A stretch of 12,523 bases of DNA from JBBSMX01 sp038232935 (lineage in GTDB: Bacteria > Bacteroidota > Rhodothermia > Rhodothermales > JANQRZ01), in assembly GCA_038232935.1 (NCBI GenBank), contig JBBSMX010000124.1, positions 1-12,523 of the forward strand, read 5' to 3'. Shown one piece after another: positions 1 to 5,640 of the stretch. Within the stretch, counting starts at the first letter, position 1, and every line of letters starts with the position of its first letter. The position numbers and the translations under genes were made by a program. Under the pieces are notes generated by a model. It searched no databases. It was not told the origin of the DNA and saw only the letters and a list, made by a program, of their open reading frames with translations.

Positions 1-62
1 CAGAGCGTGCCGGCGATCGTCGTCTTGCCGACGCCGCCTTTTCCTGAGATGGCAATCTTCAT
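1..62 (-). CDS. ParA/MinD/CooC-type P-loop ATPase, N-terminal fragment (cut by window edge)
   Basis: Only the first 20 codons are visible, read leftward from the ATG at 62-60. They begin MKIAISGKGGVGKTTIAGTL, a deviant Walker A motif (KGGVGKTT) with the signature Lys at residue 8 and the nucleotide-binding Lys at residue 13. The P-loop starts at residue 7, with no leader or helix-turn-helix before it. That layout is usual for CooC/NifH/MinD-like proteins and for stand-alone ParA, but not for ParA forms with an N-terminal DNA-binding domain. These ATPases act as dimers that load metals into enzymes, segregate DNA or position cell structures. The fragment is too short to choose between these roles. 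No strong ribosome binding site is seen upstream. The nearest downstream neighbour, an ArsR-type gene on the same strand, is separated by about 150 bp with no obvious gene. Confidence 0.85.
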   Translation of the reverse strand, partial: MKIAISGKGGVGKTTIAGTL

Positions 63-183
63 GGGGTTGGACTCGGGTTGGGGGATGCAGAGCAAGAAGT
101 AGTACCCGCGCGTTCCCGCTCTGTTCGCCCGGCCCTGGTCTTCGCGTGCTTGAGTAGGTTGGGATTTGAAGGAGCTGGACGTT

Positions 184-199
184 GGTGGCAAGGACCACC
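184..199 (-). terminator. Weak hairpin downstream of the ArsR-type gene
   Basis: GGTGG (184-188) and CCACC (195-199) form a 5-bp inverted repeat with a 6-nt loop, about 11 nt past the end of the ArsR-type gene. No T tract follows on the minus strand. It may aid transcript termination, but the support is slight. Confidence 0.15.
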
Positions 200-209
200 C
201 TCCAATGTC

Positions 210-581
210 TCAGCGAGGCCGCCCCGCGGACACCGAACCGAAATCGAGCGCGGATGATAGGAACGCTCGGCTACGCTCGTCAGCGAGACGATAGTAGACG
301 TGGCAGCCGTCCTGCCTCATCGCCACCAGCCGGGCTTGACGGAGGACGCGCAGGTGGTAGCTCAAATCAGACTGGCTCACGCCCAGTACATCGGCGAGAA
401 TCCTAACGCTCATCTCTCCACGTCGTAGCAGGCAAAGGGCGCGGAACCGTACCGGGTTGGCCAGAGCTTTGATAAGGCGGACGGCCATCTCGGTGACGGC
501 TGGTTCGGGGAGACGCTTCGGGACAGCGTTGTCTGGGGGCGTGCTTTTATCGGCTGAGAGTGCTACGTGCGAGGCTGCCAT
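210..581 (-). CDS. ArsR/SmtB-family winged-helix transcriptional repressor
   Basis: The 123-residue protein has the ArsR-type winged helix. An ALANPVRFRALCLLRRG helix (about 39-55) is followed by a helix-turn-helix with the recognition helix in VSQSDLSYHLRVLRQARLV (about 68-86), then the wing MRQDGCHVYYRLAD (88-101). Family members are dimeric DNA-binding sensors that usually leave DNA when metal or another ligand binds. The classic ELCVCDL metal site is absent. Its place reads EMSVRILADVL, and the only cysteines are Cys50 and Cys93, so arsenic or metal sensing cannot be assumed. The ATG at 581 is the furthest upstream usable start; the first 30 residues are low-complexity, so a later start is possible. 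A short inverted repeat sits directly upstream of the start. No cognate target gene is adjacent: the next gene on this strand is the P-loop ATPase, about 150 bp downstream. Confidence 0.88.
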   Translation of the reverse strand: MAASHVALSADKSTPPDNAVPKRLPEPAVTEMAVRLIKALANPVRFRALCLLRRGEMSVRILADVLGVSQSDLSYHLRVLRQARLVAMRQDGCHVYYRLADERSRAFLSSALDFGSVSAGRPR

Positions 582-586
582 GAGTG

Positions 587-602
587 AGGTACCGGTTTAC
601 CT
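587..602. promoter_or_regulatory. Candidate operator of the ArsR-type gene
   Basis: AGGTA (587-591) and TACCT (598-602) are perfect 5-bp inverted arms around a 6-bp centre, with ACCGGT inside. The site starts 6 bp upstream of the ArsR-type start codon (579-581), where autorepressor sites are common. Only position and symmetry support it. Confidence 0.3.
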
Positions 603-678
603 ATTCAATACACCGTCAGGGTTCTAGCAAGATAACCTCTTACTTGTGAGACGGCGGCAAGGTTGGTGAGCAGTGAGA

Positions 679-887
679 TTACTCCCCGCGCTTCAACTGG
701 TACTCCTTCGGCCTCGTCTCCGCCGCCTGCTCTCGAAAAACCTCGGCGAAGTGGTTCGCACTCCGGTAGCCGCACGGCCGCGCCTCCACCTCTAGTTCCG
801 TTGTCTGAGCTGTTGCCGGGCCTCCTCGATCTTGTCCTTTTCGAATGTGAGACTATACTGCAATCGAGCCACCCCGTGGTCTCGTCC
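679..887 (-). pseudogene. Frame-disrupted remnant of an AraC-type DNA-binding domain
   Basis: Two minus-strand frames each encode part of one AraC C-terminal domain. The upstream piece (about 887 down to the TAG at 792-794) contains FEKDKIEEARQQLRQRN, which matches the helix between the two HTH motifs. In another frame, from about 800 down to the TAA at 679-681, the reading is RPCGYRSANHFAEVFREQ, then about ten residues, then KEYQLKRGE. This aligns with GLRNASHFAKVFREHMGMTPSQYR at the end of the intact neighbour at 896-1522. Joining the frames needs one shift near 790-800. The upstream frame is closed by TAA (888-890), so the effector domain is missing. The piece lies just 3' of the intact AraC gene and looks like a decayed, diverged duplicate or a leftover from recombination. 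It is too degenerate to be functional. Confidence 0.65.
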
Positions 888-895
888 TTATTTCC

Positions 896-1522
896 TCACA
901 CGCTGCCGAGCCGGTACTGGCTTGGCGTCATCCCCATGTGCTCGCGGAAGACCTTGGCAAAGTGGCTCGCGTTGCGAAGTCCGACGCGGCGGGCAATCTC
1001 TCCAATCTTGAGGTCGCTGTGCCTCAGCAGCCGCTGGGCCTGCTCGACACGGCAGCGCGTGACGTACTCGAGAGGCGTCTCTCCGAGCGTTCGCTTGAAC
1101 TCGCGGGCAAAGTGCGCCTCACTCAGGTGAGCGCGCCGTGCCATGTCCGGCACCTTGACGGAGTCACTGAGGTGCGAGCGGACGTAGTCGAAGACCTTGC
1201 GTAGCCGGGCGCGGGGGATTCCACCCCGCCACGCCTCCTCGTTTACCTGTTCGCTGGTGCCGAAGACGATGAGCCGGTAGATCTTCGCGGCTAGCTCCTT
1301 CGCCGTCGGGGCGACGAGCATGTCATCGCGGCCGAGACGATAAGCCGCAAAGGCGGGCGGTTCGCCGTCAGCCTGGACTTTCAGGCTAACCAGAGGTCGA
1401 GGACCATCTGAGGATTCGGCGTCGCCGACTTCCCGTTCGAACTCGGTGATGGCGCGCTCCACGACCTCCTGCTCCGCGTCGGACCAGTCGCCTGCAAAGT
1501 GGATGTAGTCATCGGTTTCCAT
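896..1522 (-). CDS. AraC/XylS-family transcriptional regulator
   Basis: The 208-residue protein ends in a two-HTH AraC domain (about 104-205). It contains RLRKVFDYVRSHLSDSVKVPDMARRAHLSEAHFAREFKR (first HTH, broken here only by description), the linker helix RCRVEQAQRLLRH, and the second HTH KIGEIARRVGLRNASHFAKV followed by FREHMGMTPSQYR, the family signature. The N-terminal 100 residues are short and charged, are not a recognisable cupin arm, and may bind a ligand or partner. The ATG at 1522 fits the length; no strong ribosome binding site is seen. The gene is divergent from the 1750 gene and shares an AT-richer promoter gap with it. Two GTGTTAAC repeats in that gap are suitable AraC half-sites, so it may control itself and the 1750 gene; that is inferred. 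The target pathway is unknown. Confidence 0.9.
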   Translation of the reverse strand: METDDYIHFAGDWSDAEQEVVERAITEFEREVGDAESSDGPRPLVSLKVQADGEPPAFAAYRLGRDDMLVAPTAKELAAKIYRLIVFGTSEQVNEEAWRGGIPRARLRKVFDYVRSHLSDSVKVPDMARRAHLSEAHFAREFKRTLGETPLEYVTRCRVEQAQRLLRHSDLKIGEIARRVGLRNASHFAKVFREHMGMTPSQYRLGSV

Positions 1523-1565
1523 AACGATGCCTGAGCCATGATCATGTCGTCGGTGCAGCTAATTT

Positions 1566-1603
1566 TTGACCGTCATATGTGTTAACTATAGCGGCGTGTT
1601 AAC
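1566..1603 (+). promoter_or_regulatory. Candidate divergent promoter with 8-bp direct repeats
   Basis: The stretch is AT-richer than its surroundings. TTGACC (1566-1571) and TATAGC (1587-1592) resemble -35 and -10 boxes with a short 15-bp spacer for plus-strand transcription. TGACCGTCA (1567-1575) is a perfect palindrome. GTGTTAAC occurs twice in direct orientation, at 1579-1586 and 1596-1603, 17 bp apart. That arrangement is typical of AraC-family half-sites, and an AraC-type gene starts 44 bp to the left on the other strand. Confidence 0.35.
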
Positions 1604-1632
1604 GGTTTCTTCACGATAGTGCAGTAATCCGT

Positions 1633-1698
1633 CGCCACTCCCAAGTGGCGGCAATGGCCGGGTCGCTCCTGGCGGAGCGAAGAGCGCCCCGGCCTTTT
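1633..1698 (+). promoter_or_regulatory. Leader hairpins, terminator-like, upstream of the 1750 gene
   Basis: Hairpin 1 is CGCCACT (1633-1639) with AGTGGCG (1644-1650), a 7-bp stem and 4-nt loop. Hairpin 2 is built from GGCCGGG (1656-1662) with CCCGGCC (1688-1694) and, inside it, TCGCTCC (1663-1669) with GGAGCGA (1674-1680); TTTT follows at 1695-1698. CGCCA (1633-1637) could also pair with TGGCG (1670-1674), giving an alternative fold. No plus-strand gene lies upstream, so this is not a terminator of an earlier gene. It is probably in the 5' leader of the 1750 gene, where it could act as an attenuator. Confidence 0.45.
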
Positions 1699-1749
1699 GA
1701 CGAGACAGGGCGCTCGCTTGGCACTTCCATTCACGAACGCCTTCCCGAC

Positions 1750-2952
1750 ATGACCGTCCAGCCCCAACCGCCGAGGCTCACGCTCGAAGCCATCACCGAG
1801 GAGTTCAACTGCCCCCTCGTACCTGAGAACCCGTTCCCCACCTGTATCACCGCCCGCAACTCGGCCGTCGTCGAGCGATTCGGCGAATGGGCCGACGCGC
1901 AGCGGGCGAAGGTCGAGGCCGACCTCGAGCGCTTACAAGACCGCCACGAGGCTGCCGAAGGGTGGGAGCTGAACGCGCTCGCCGGGGCCGTCCGCGAGTG
2001 GCGCGTCTTCGCCGCCTTTCACCGGCTCCACCAGGAGAATTGGTGCCCCGCACTCCTCTTCCGCCTCGCCACGAAAACCGACCTCCTCGCCCTCTGTGAT
2101 CCTGCGTCGGACTCCTCGGCTGCGGGGTTCGGGGATCGGCAGAAGCAGGTGCTCGCTAAACGTGGCATCGCCGACCGGTTCACTTGGGCGGCGTCTCGGC
2201 GGATAGTGGCGACGATGGGGCCGCTGGAGGCCACGGCCGTGGTGCCTGATGCGGAAGAGGTCAAGCAGGAGGAGGACACCGAGATGGCTCCCGCCGTGGA
2301 CGTCGCCGGCGACGGTGCTCCGGGACCTGTGGAGGCCGCGGCCGTGGTGATCACCAGCGTGTCGGCTGAGGAGGTGCCCGGCGAGAAGCCGTGTAGGGTG
2401 GAGGTAGCTCCTGCGGAGGAGGCTGAGGGCGAGGAAGAACGCACCGGGCGCGTGCTGGATGATGCGCTCCCGCCAGTTCGTCTCGACCGCGTGTGGTCGG
2501 CCCTCCCGACCTACACCAAGAAGCAGCTCGAAGCGGTCCACGAGCGGTTCGGCGTCGGGCTGTGGAGCCAGTTCGGCGACCGGTTCTACTCGTCGATGCG
2601 AAAGCCGGAAATGCTCTCGTTCGTCCGGCGCGTCGTCCGGCACCACGCGTGCCTCGATGCGGCGCAGCAGCTTACGGACCGCCAGCTCGAATCGCTCTAC
2701 GACTGGATGCGGACCAACATGATGTCCCGGTGCCAGAGTGACGATGACCTACGTATCGCCGCTCGGCTGTTCGGGGACCTCAAGGCGGGCGCGCTGCTCA
2801 GCCGCGACGGGCACGGGCTCTCGCCGGATGCTTGGAATCGGTATCGCGAGGCCGAGATCCGACGGATTGCTGCGTTCTGCTACCACCGTTTCTACGAGGT
2901 GTCCTCCTCACGGGGAGTGCCGTCCGAAGCAGCAGAGGTGGCGCTCGATTGA
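1750..2952 (+). CDS. Unknown 400-aa protein with two predicted folded regions and an acidic linker
   Basis: I do not recognise this protein. From the ATG at 1750 it has three zones. An N-terminal part (about 1-165) contains a charged helical stretch, ERFGEWADAQRAKVEADLER, and aromatic-rich helices. A low-complexity Glu/Ala/Val linker (about 165-250) follows. The C-terminal part (about 255-400) is helical, with WSALPTYTKKQLEAVHERFG, SMRKPEMLSFVRRVVRHH and a basic EAEIRRIAAFCYHRFYEV segment. No catalytic motif, signal peptide or membrane segment is visible. An in-frame GTG at 1645 would add 35 residues, but it falls inside the leader hairpin and the extra residues look non-coding, so 1750 is preferred. 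The gene is divergent from the AraC-type regulator and is followed by a 673-bp non-coding gap. A plasmid replication or DNA-binding role is possible but not shown. Confidence 0.72.
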   Translation: MTVQPQPPRLTLEAITEEFNCPLVPENPFPTCITARNSAVVERFGEWADAQRAKVEADLERLQDRHEAAEGWELNALAGAVREWRVFAAFHRLHQENWCPALLFRLATKTDLLALCDPASDSSAAGFGDRQKQVLAKRGIADRFTWAASRRIVATMGPLEATAVVPDAEEVKQEEDTEMAPAVDVAGDGAPGPVEAAAVVITSVSAEEVPGEKPCRVEVAPAEEAEGEEERTGRVLDDALPPVRLDRVWSALPTYTKKQLEAVHERFGVGLWSQFGDRFYSSMRKPEMLSFVRRVVRHHACLDAAQQLTDRQLESLYDWMRTNMMSRCQSDDDLRIAARLFGDLKAGALLSRDGHGLSPDAWNRYREAEIRRIAAFCYHRFYEVSSSRGVPSEAAEVALD

Positions 2953-3173
2953 TCCGACCTGGAATGCGCTGCAGGTAATCTCAGTCCTCTTCGGTGCGTT
3001 CTAACCACCTCGGTGCGCTTGGCTGCGGGCATACGCCTGCGGCCGGGCCGGTGAGAGCGGCGGCCTCGGTGGCTTTGGTGCGCGAGCGCGTACGGGTGGG
3101 AGTTGAGAGCCCCGCCCGCCGCCGGGGTCGCCGCATTTATCGTGCGCGGAGGAGAATCGACAGAAGCTGGCCT
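2953..3173. other. Non-coding stretch after the 1750 gene
   Basis: No convincing gene is seen on either strand. Short frames exist, but they are Arg/Pro-rich and lack recognisable motifs. TCGGTGCG occurs twice, near 2994 and 3012, and CCCCG/CGGGG can form a small stem near 3112-3129. The rest looks unremarkable. Confidence 0.4.
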
Positions 3174-3590
3174 GGAGCGTGACCGCTCCTTCGGCTGATT
3201 CTGCAGGTCGGCCCGGTGAGGCTGCTCCGTGGACTCAGGGAGTCCGTCCGCTACCTCACCGGAGAGGACCCTTCGGGGAGCGTCCCTCGGGTCCACCCCC
3301 CCCAACAGGGCTGGCTGGCAGCGGGTATGGGAAATCTAGGCGACGGCCGGACAGCGTCAAGGTCGTTCGGCCCCGTGCTCGCGCTGCGCCACTTAAGCGC
3401 CTGAGCGCCTAAGCGCCGGTCGCTCCGCGCGGGGGCGCTCCACCTTGACTCAACCGGACGAGCGGGAGCACAAGTGCTCTGTCGGCTTCGCCTCTTCCGC
3501 TCGTCCTGTCCGTCCTTACGCCTGCCAGCGGGGTGGCCGCTGGCCAGCGCAAACATGCCTGGCCCTCCGGCTCGGCTGCGAATGCAGCCG
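3174..3590 (+). ncRNA. Candidate structured non-coding region (RNA or origin) with at least five hairpins
   Basis: Perfect inverted repeats follow one another. (a) GGAGCG 3174-3179 pairs with CGCTCC 3184-3189. (b) CCGGTGAGG 3213-3221 pairs with CCTCACCGG 3254-3262 and encloses GGACTC 3231-3236 with GAGTCC 3240-3245. (c) GGACCC 3266-3271 pairs with GGGTCC 3289-3294 and contains a GGGA/TCCC inner stem. (d) GGACGAGCGG 3456-3465 pairs with CCGCTCGTCC 3497-3506 and encloses GAGCA/TGCTC (3466-3470, 3475-3479) and a small GGC/GCC stem, a three-way-junction shape. (e) CGGCTGC 3573-3579 pairs with GCAGCCG 3584-3590. Such density is more than GC-rich background would suggest. It could be one or more structured RNAs, a long 5' leader of the 3626 gene, or an origin of replication or transfer. 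Inverted repeats do not give a strand; plus is inferred from the neighbours. Confidence 0.4.
3394..3417. repeat. Three tandem 8-bp units T(A/G)AGCGCC
   Basis: TAAGCGCC, TGAGCGCC and TAAGCGCC lie end to end at 3394-3401, 3402-3409 and 3410-3417. They sit in the non-coding gap between hairpin groups. Short tandem units of this kind can be protein-binding sites near origins or promoters; only the repetition is directly seen. Confidence 0.6.
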
Positions 3591-3592
3591 TC

Positions 3593-3625
3593 GCTCTCAT
3601 CTCATCATCAGCACGGAGGTCCACC
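3593..3625 (+). promoter_or_regulatory. Conserved 5' leader, copy 1 (with ribosome binding site)
   Basis: This leader matches the one before the DUF932 gene (4472-4508): GCTCTCATC, an ATCA-rich stretch, then CAGCACGGAGGT and ACC before ATG. Here GGAGG is a good Shine-Dalgarno sequence a few bases before the ATG at 3626 and decides that start. Confidence 0.6.
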
Positions 3626-4411
3626 ATGACCAACCCCCGCACCACCTATCGCTCTACTCAGGGCGGCGCACAGCGCCCGCACTGCGCACAGCGCCCGCAC
3701 TACGCTCAGGCCCGCACCTGGTACCGCTTCGCAAAGCGGCTCCGGCGGAGCACGTGCCCCTCGTTCAACCCGCACCTCCTCAAGGAGGAGGCCCTCGCAG
3801 ATAGCCTCCGGCTCCGCACGCGCGGCTTCGTTCTCTCCACCGCACTCGAGCTCACGCCCGAGGCCGAGAGCGGGCTGCGCAAGCTGGAGCACTGGACCCG
3901 GCAGCAGGGCGCACGCTTCCCCGAACTGGTCGCCCGCATCGCCGTCACCGATCCCGATGATCCCACGGCGGACGAGGTCCATCTCTTCCTCGAAGAGCGC
4001 GATCGCACGAGCTCCCGAGGCCGCAAGAGCTTCGTCGGACGCCTGCCACACGTGCACGCGCTCTGGGTCGCTCCGCTCCTCCGGCTCGAAACCGACGCTT
4101 ATGGCACAGGCCCCGTCCTCCGGTTCTACGTCACCGGCAACACCGTCCGGCTGACGCGGCCGGGCCTTGACGCCGAGGCCTCCGGGGTCCAGGTTGCCAT
4201 CGCCGAGGCACACGAGGCCGCACGGGCCTGGATCGACTGGGCCGACGACCGGCGGACGTGGGCCGACGCGCACGCCGTGGCCGAGGAGAGCCCCTACGCC
4301 TACCGGGCCTCCTACCTCGACGGGCTGCTCTACGGCACGGACCACTTCGGACCGAGCACCTACGAGCTGAACGGCTACGAGGCCGAGGAGGCTGACGAGG
4401 TCGGCTGGTAG
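3626..4411 (+). CDS. Unknown 261-aa plasmid/phage-type protein
   Basis: I do not recognise this protein. The chosen ATG at 3626 follows GGAGG in a leader shared with the DUF932 gene; the same frame is open from 3533, but that stretch covers a hairpin. The N-terminus (about 1-35) is basic and contains a repeated AQRPHC/AQRPHY unit made by an 18-bp tandem duplication. The middle part (about 70-175) has helical and strand-like segments, including TPEAESGLRKLEHWTRQQG, DEVHLFLEERDR and GPVLRFYVTGNTVRLTRPG. The C-terminal third is rich in Ala, Trp, Tyr and acidic residues (AARAWIDWADDRRTWADAHA, YLDGLLYGTDHFGPSTYELN) and ends very acidic. No signal peptide, membrane segment or catalytic motif is visible. 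A strong terminator-like hairpin lies just after the stop. The shared leader suggests it is expressed together with the DUF932 gene. Confidence 0.7.
   Translation: MTNPRTTYRSTQGGAQRPHCAQRPHYAQARTWYRFAKRLRRSTCPSFNPHLLKEEALADSLRLRTRGFVLSTALELTPEAESGLRKLEHWTRQQGARFPELVARIAVTDPDDPTADEVHLFLEERDRTSSRGRKSFVGRLPHVHALWVAPLLRLETDAYGTGPVLRFYVTGNTVRLTRPGLDAEASGVQVAIAEAHEAARAWIDWADDRRTWADAHAVAEESPYAYRASYLDGLLYGTDHFGPSTYELNGYEAEEADEVGW
3666..3701 (+). repeat. 18-bp tandem duplication inside the 3626 gene
   Basis: GCGCACAGCGCCCGCACT occurs twice exactly (3666-3683 and 3684-3701) and a decayed third copy follows to about 3718. The unit is a multiple of three and adds six residues (AQRPHC or AQRPHY in the protein), so length can change without breaking the frame. 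Confidence 0.85.
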
Positions 4412-4421
4412 CGTACCGACC

Positions 4422-4471
4422 GCCGGGCGGCGCGCCCTCTCAGTGAGGCGCGTCGCCCGGCTCGCCTTTTT
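4422..4471 (+). terminator. Strong hairpin with T tract between the 3626 and DUF932 genes
   Basis: A 15-bp stem joins 4422-4436 and 4447-4461 with a single G:T pair in RNA and a 10-nt loop. The sequence TCGCCTTTTT follows (4462-4471). It starts 10 nt after the stop of the 3626 gene. It has the form of an intrinsic terminator, yet it is followed at once by the conserved leader of the DUF932 gene, so it may also act as an attenuator or processing stem. Confidence 0.7.
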
Positions 4472-4508
4472 GCTCTCATCATCACCAGCACGGAGGTGCA
4501 ACAACACC
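4472..4508 (+). promoter_or_regulatory. Conserved 5' leader, copy 2 (with ribosome binding site)
   Basis: GCTCTCATC, ATCACCAGCACGGAGGT, then a short A/C-rich spacer leads to ATG at 4509. It aligns with 3593-3625 except for small gaps. The A/C-rich spacer is longer here, so GGAGG (4492-4496) lies about 12 nt before the ATG. The leader decides the start at 4509 over an in-frame GTG at 4443, which is in the hairpin loop. Confidence 0.6.
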
Positions 4509-5582
4509 ATGCACGAGATCTTTGGAAACCGCTTCTACAGCCGCCAGAAGGCGGCGTGGCACCGCCTCGGCGAGACGTTCGACCTCAACGATGAGGTCTC
4601 CGTCGTAGACGCCGTAGGCAAAACCGCCGTCGGCATCGAGATCGACGCCGCGCCGCTCAAGTACGTCTACGAGGGGGAGGCCTTCGAAACGGACCACCGC
4701 GCGATCATCCGCAAACCGACGCCCGACGACCCCGAGCCGCGCGTGTTCGGCATCGCCTCGGAGAACTGGCACGTCGCGCAGTACCTCGACTACGCGAAGG
4801 CGCTCGACCCGCTCTCGGAGACATTCCCCGTCGAAACCTGCGGTGTGCTCAAAGGGGGCGAGACGCTCTTCCTCTCCCTCCGTGGCGACTCGTTCGCGGT
4901 CCAGAGCGTGGACGAGGTCGAGAACTACTTCGTCTGCGTGCTCAGTCAGGTGCCGGGGAAGGGGCACCGCATCCTGTTCACGCCCCGCCGCGTCGTCTGC
5001 CAGAACACCCTCTCGCTCGGCATCCGCCAGGCGACGATCAACCTCCGCATCCCGCACACGGGCGATCCCACGGGGACCGTGGCCTTCGCCGCGCAGCTCG
5101 TGACCGAGATGACGCGGGCGACGGAGAAGGTGCAGGCCTACTTCGAGGCGATGGCGAAGACGCCCGTGGGCGAGGAGGGGCTGGACCGGATCCTGAAGGA
5201 GGCGTTCCCCGAGCCGGCGATGCCCGCGAAGGTCCGCCTCTTCCACGCCCTGACGCCGCAGCAGCTCGGGGTGATGAAGAACACCAGCCTCAACCAGGCG
5301 ATCATGGACGCCGAGACCGCGATGGAGTCGTGGGTGACCTCGACCGACCGCGTTCGGCAGATCCGCGACGGTGCGCGCGTGCTCTACTCGAAGTTCAACG
5401 ACGAGCACCCGCAGTTCGCCCGCACGGTGTGGGCCGCCTACAACGCGGCGACGGAGACGAGCGACTGGCGTGAGGGTCGCGGCGACGTGGACCACTCCGT
5501 CGTCTTCGGCCCGAGGGCGCAGGAGAAGGTCCGCGCCTTCCGAGCCGCCACCGAATTGGCGATCGGTGTCAGCATGAACTGA
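4509..5582 (+). CDS. DUF932 family phage/plasmid-like protein
   Basis: The 357-residue protein matches the DUF932 (phage/plasmid-like, TIGR03299 type) family as I know it. It opens with an AWHRLGE motif (residues 16-22) near the N-terminus, a GIASENWHVAQYLDYAKALD segment, a LKGGETLFLSLRG strand pair and FTPRRVVCQNTLSLGI, which holds the typical R-V-V-C-x-N-T core. A helical region follows (VTEMTRATEKVQAYFEAMAK, then the C-terminal part). The length is close to that of usual members. DUF932 proteins are common on plasmids, phages and integrative elements, often near RadC-type proteins as here; their biochemical role is not settled. No signal peptide or membrane segment is visible. The start at 4509 follows a GGAGG sequence in a leader shared with the upstream gene. 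Confidence 0.92.
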   Translation: MHEIFGNRFYSRQKAAWHRLGETFDLNDEVSVVDAVGKTAVGIEIDAAPLKYVYEGEAFETDHRAIIRKPTPDDPEPRVFGIASENWHVAQYLDYAKALDPLSETFPVETCGVLKGGETLFLSLRGDSFAVQSVDEVENYFVCVLSQVPGKGHRILFTPRRVVCQNTLSLGIRQATINLRIPHTGDPTGTVAFAAQLVTEMTRATEKVQAYFEAMAKTPVGEEGLDRILKEAFPEPAMPAKVRLFHALTPQQLGVMKNTSLNQAIMDAETAMESWVTSTDRVRQIRDGARVLYSKFNDEHPQFARTVWAAYNAATETSDWREGRGDVDHSVVFGPRAQEKVRAFRAATELAIGVSMN

Positions 5583-5605
5583 GGTGGAAAGAACTGGTGA
5601 CGGGT

Positions 5606-5636
5606 GGACCGCCTGAGGGTAGACCGCCTGCGGTCC
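5606..5636 (+). promoter_or_regulatory. Repeat able to form two competing hairpins
   Basis: GACCGCCTG occurs twice (from 5607 and from 5622), followed by GCGGTCC (5630-5636). The 3' arm can pair with either copy: GGACCGC (5606-5612) gives a 7-bp stem with a 17-nt loop, while GACCG (5622-5626) with CGGTC (5631-5635) gives a short stem with a tetraloop. The region lies between the DUF932 stop and the hairpin before the 5704 gene. Confidence 0.35.
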
Positions 5637-5640
5637 AGGG

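Noticed and set aside
663..1204. Plus-strand open frames (155 and 88 residues) over the AraC region
   Set aside because: They are antisense to the AraC gene and its remnant, Ser/Arg/Pro-rich, without motifs.
1645..1749. Upstream GTG start for the 1750 gene
   Set aside because: It lies within a hairpin arm, and the added residues have no protein-like pattern. The ATG at 1750 is a simpler choice.
2892..3305. Minus-strand 137-residue frame across the non-coding gap
   Set aside because: Low-complexity Arg/Pro/Ser composition, overlaps the end of the 1750 gene and several inverted repeats, no motif.
3608..4510. Minus-strand 300-residue frame
   Set aside because: Exact antisense of the 3626 gene in GC-rich DNA. 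The plus-strand gene has a ribosome binding site and a shared leader.
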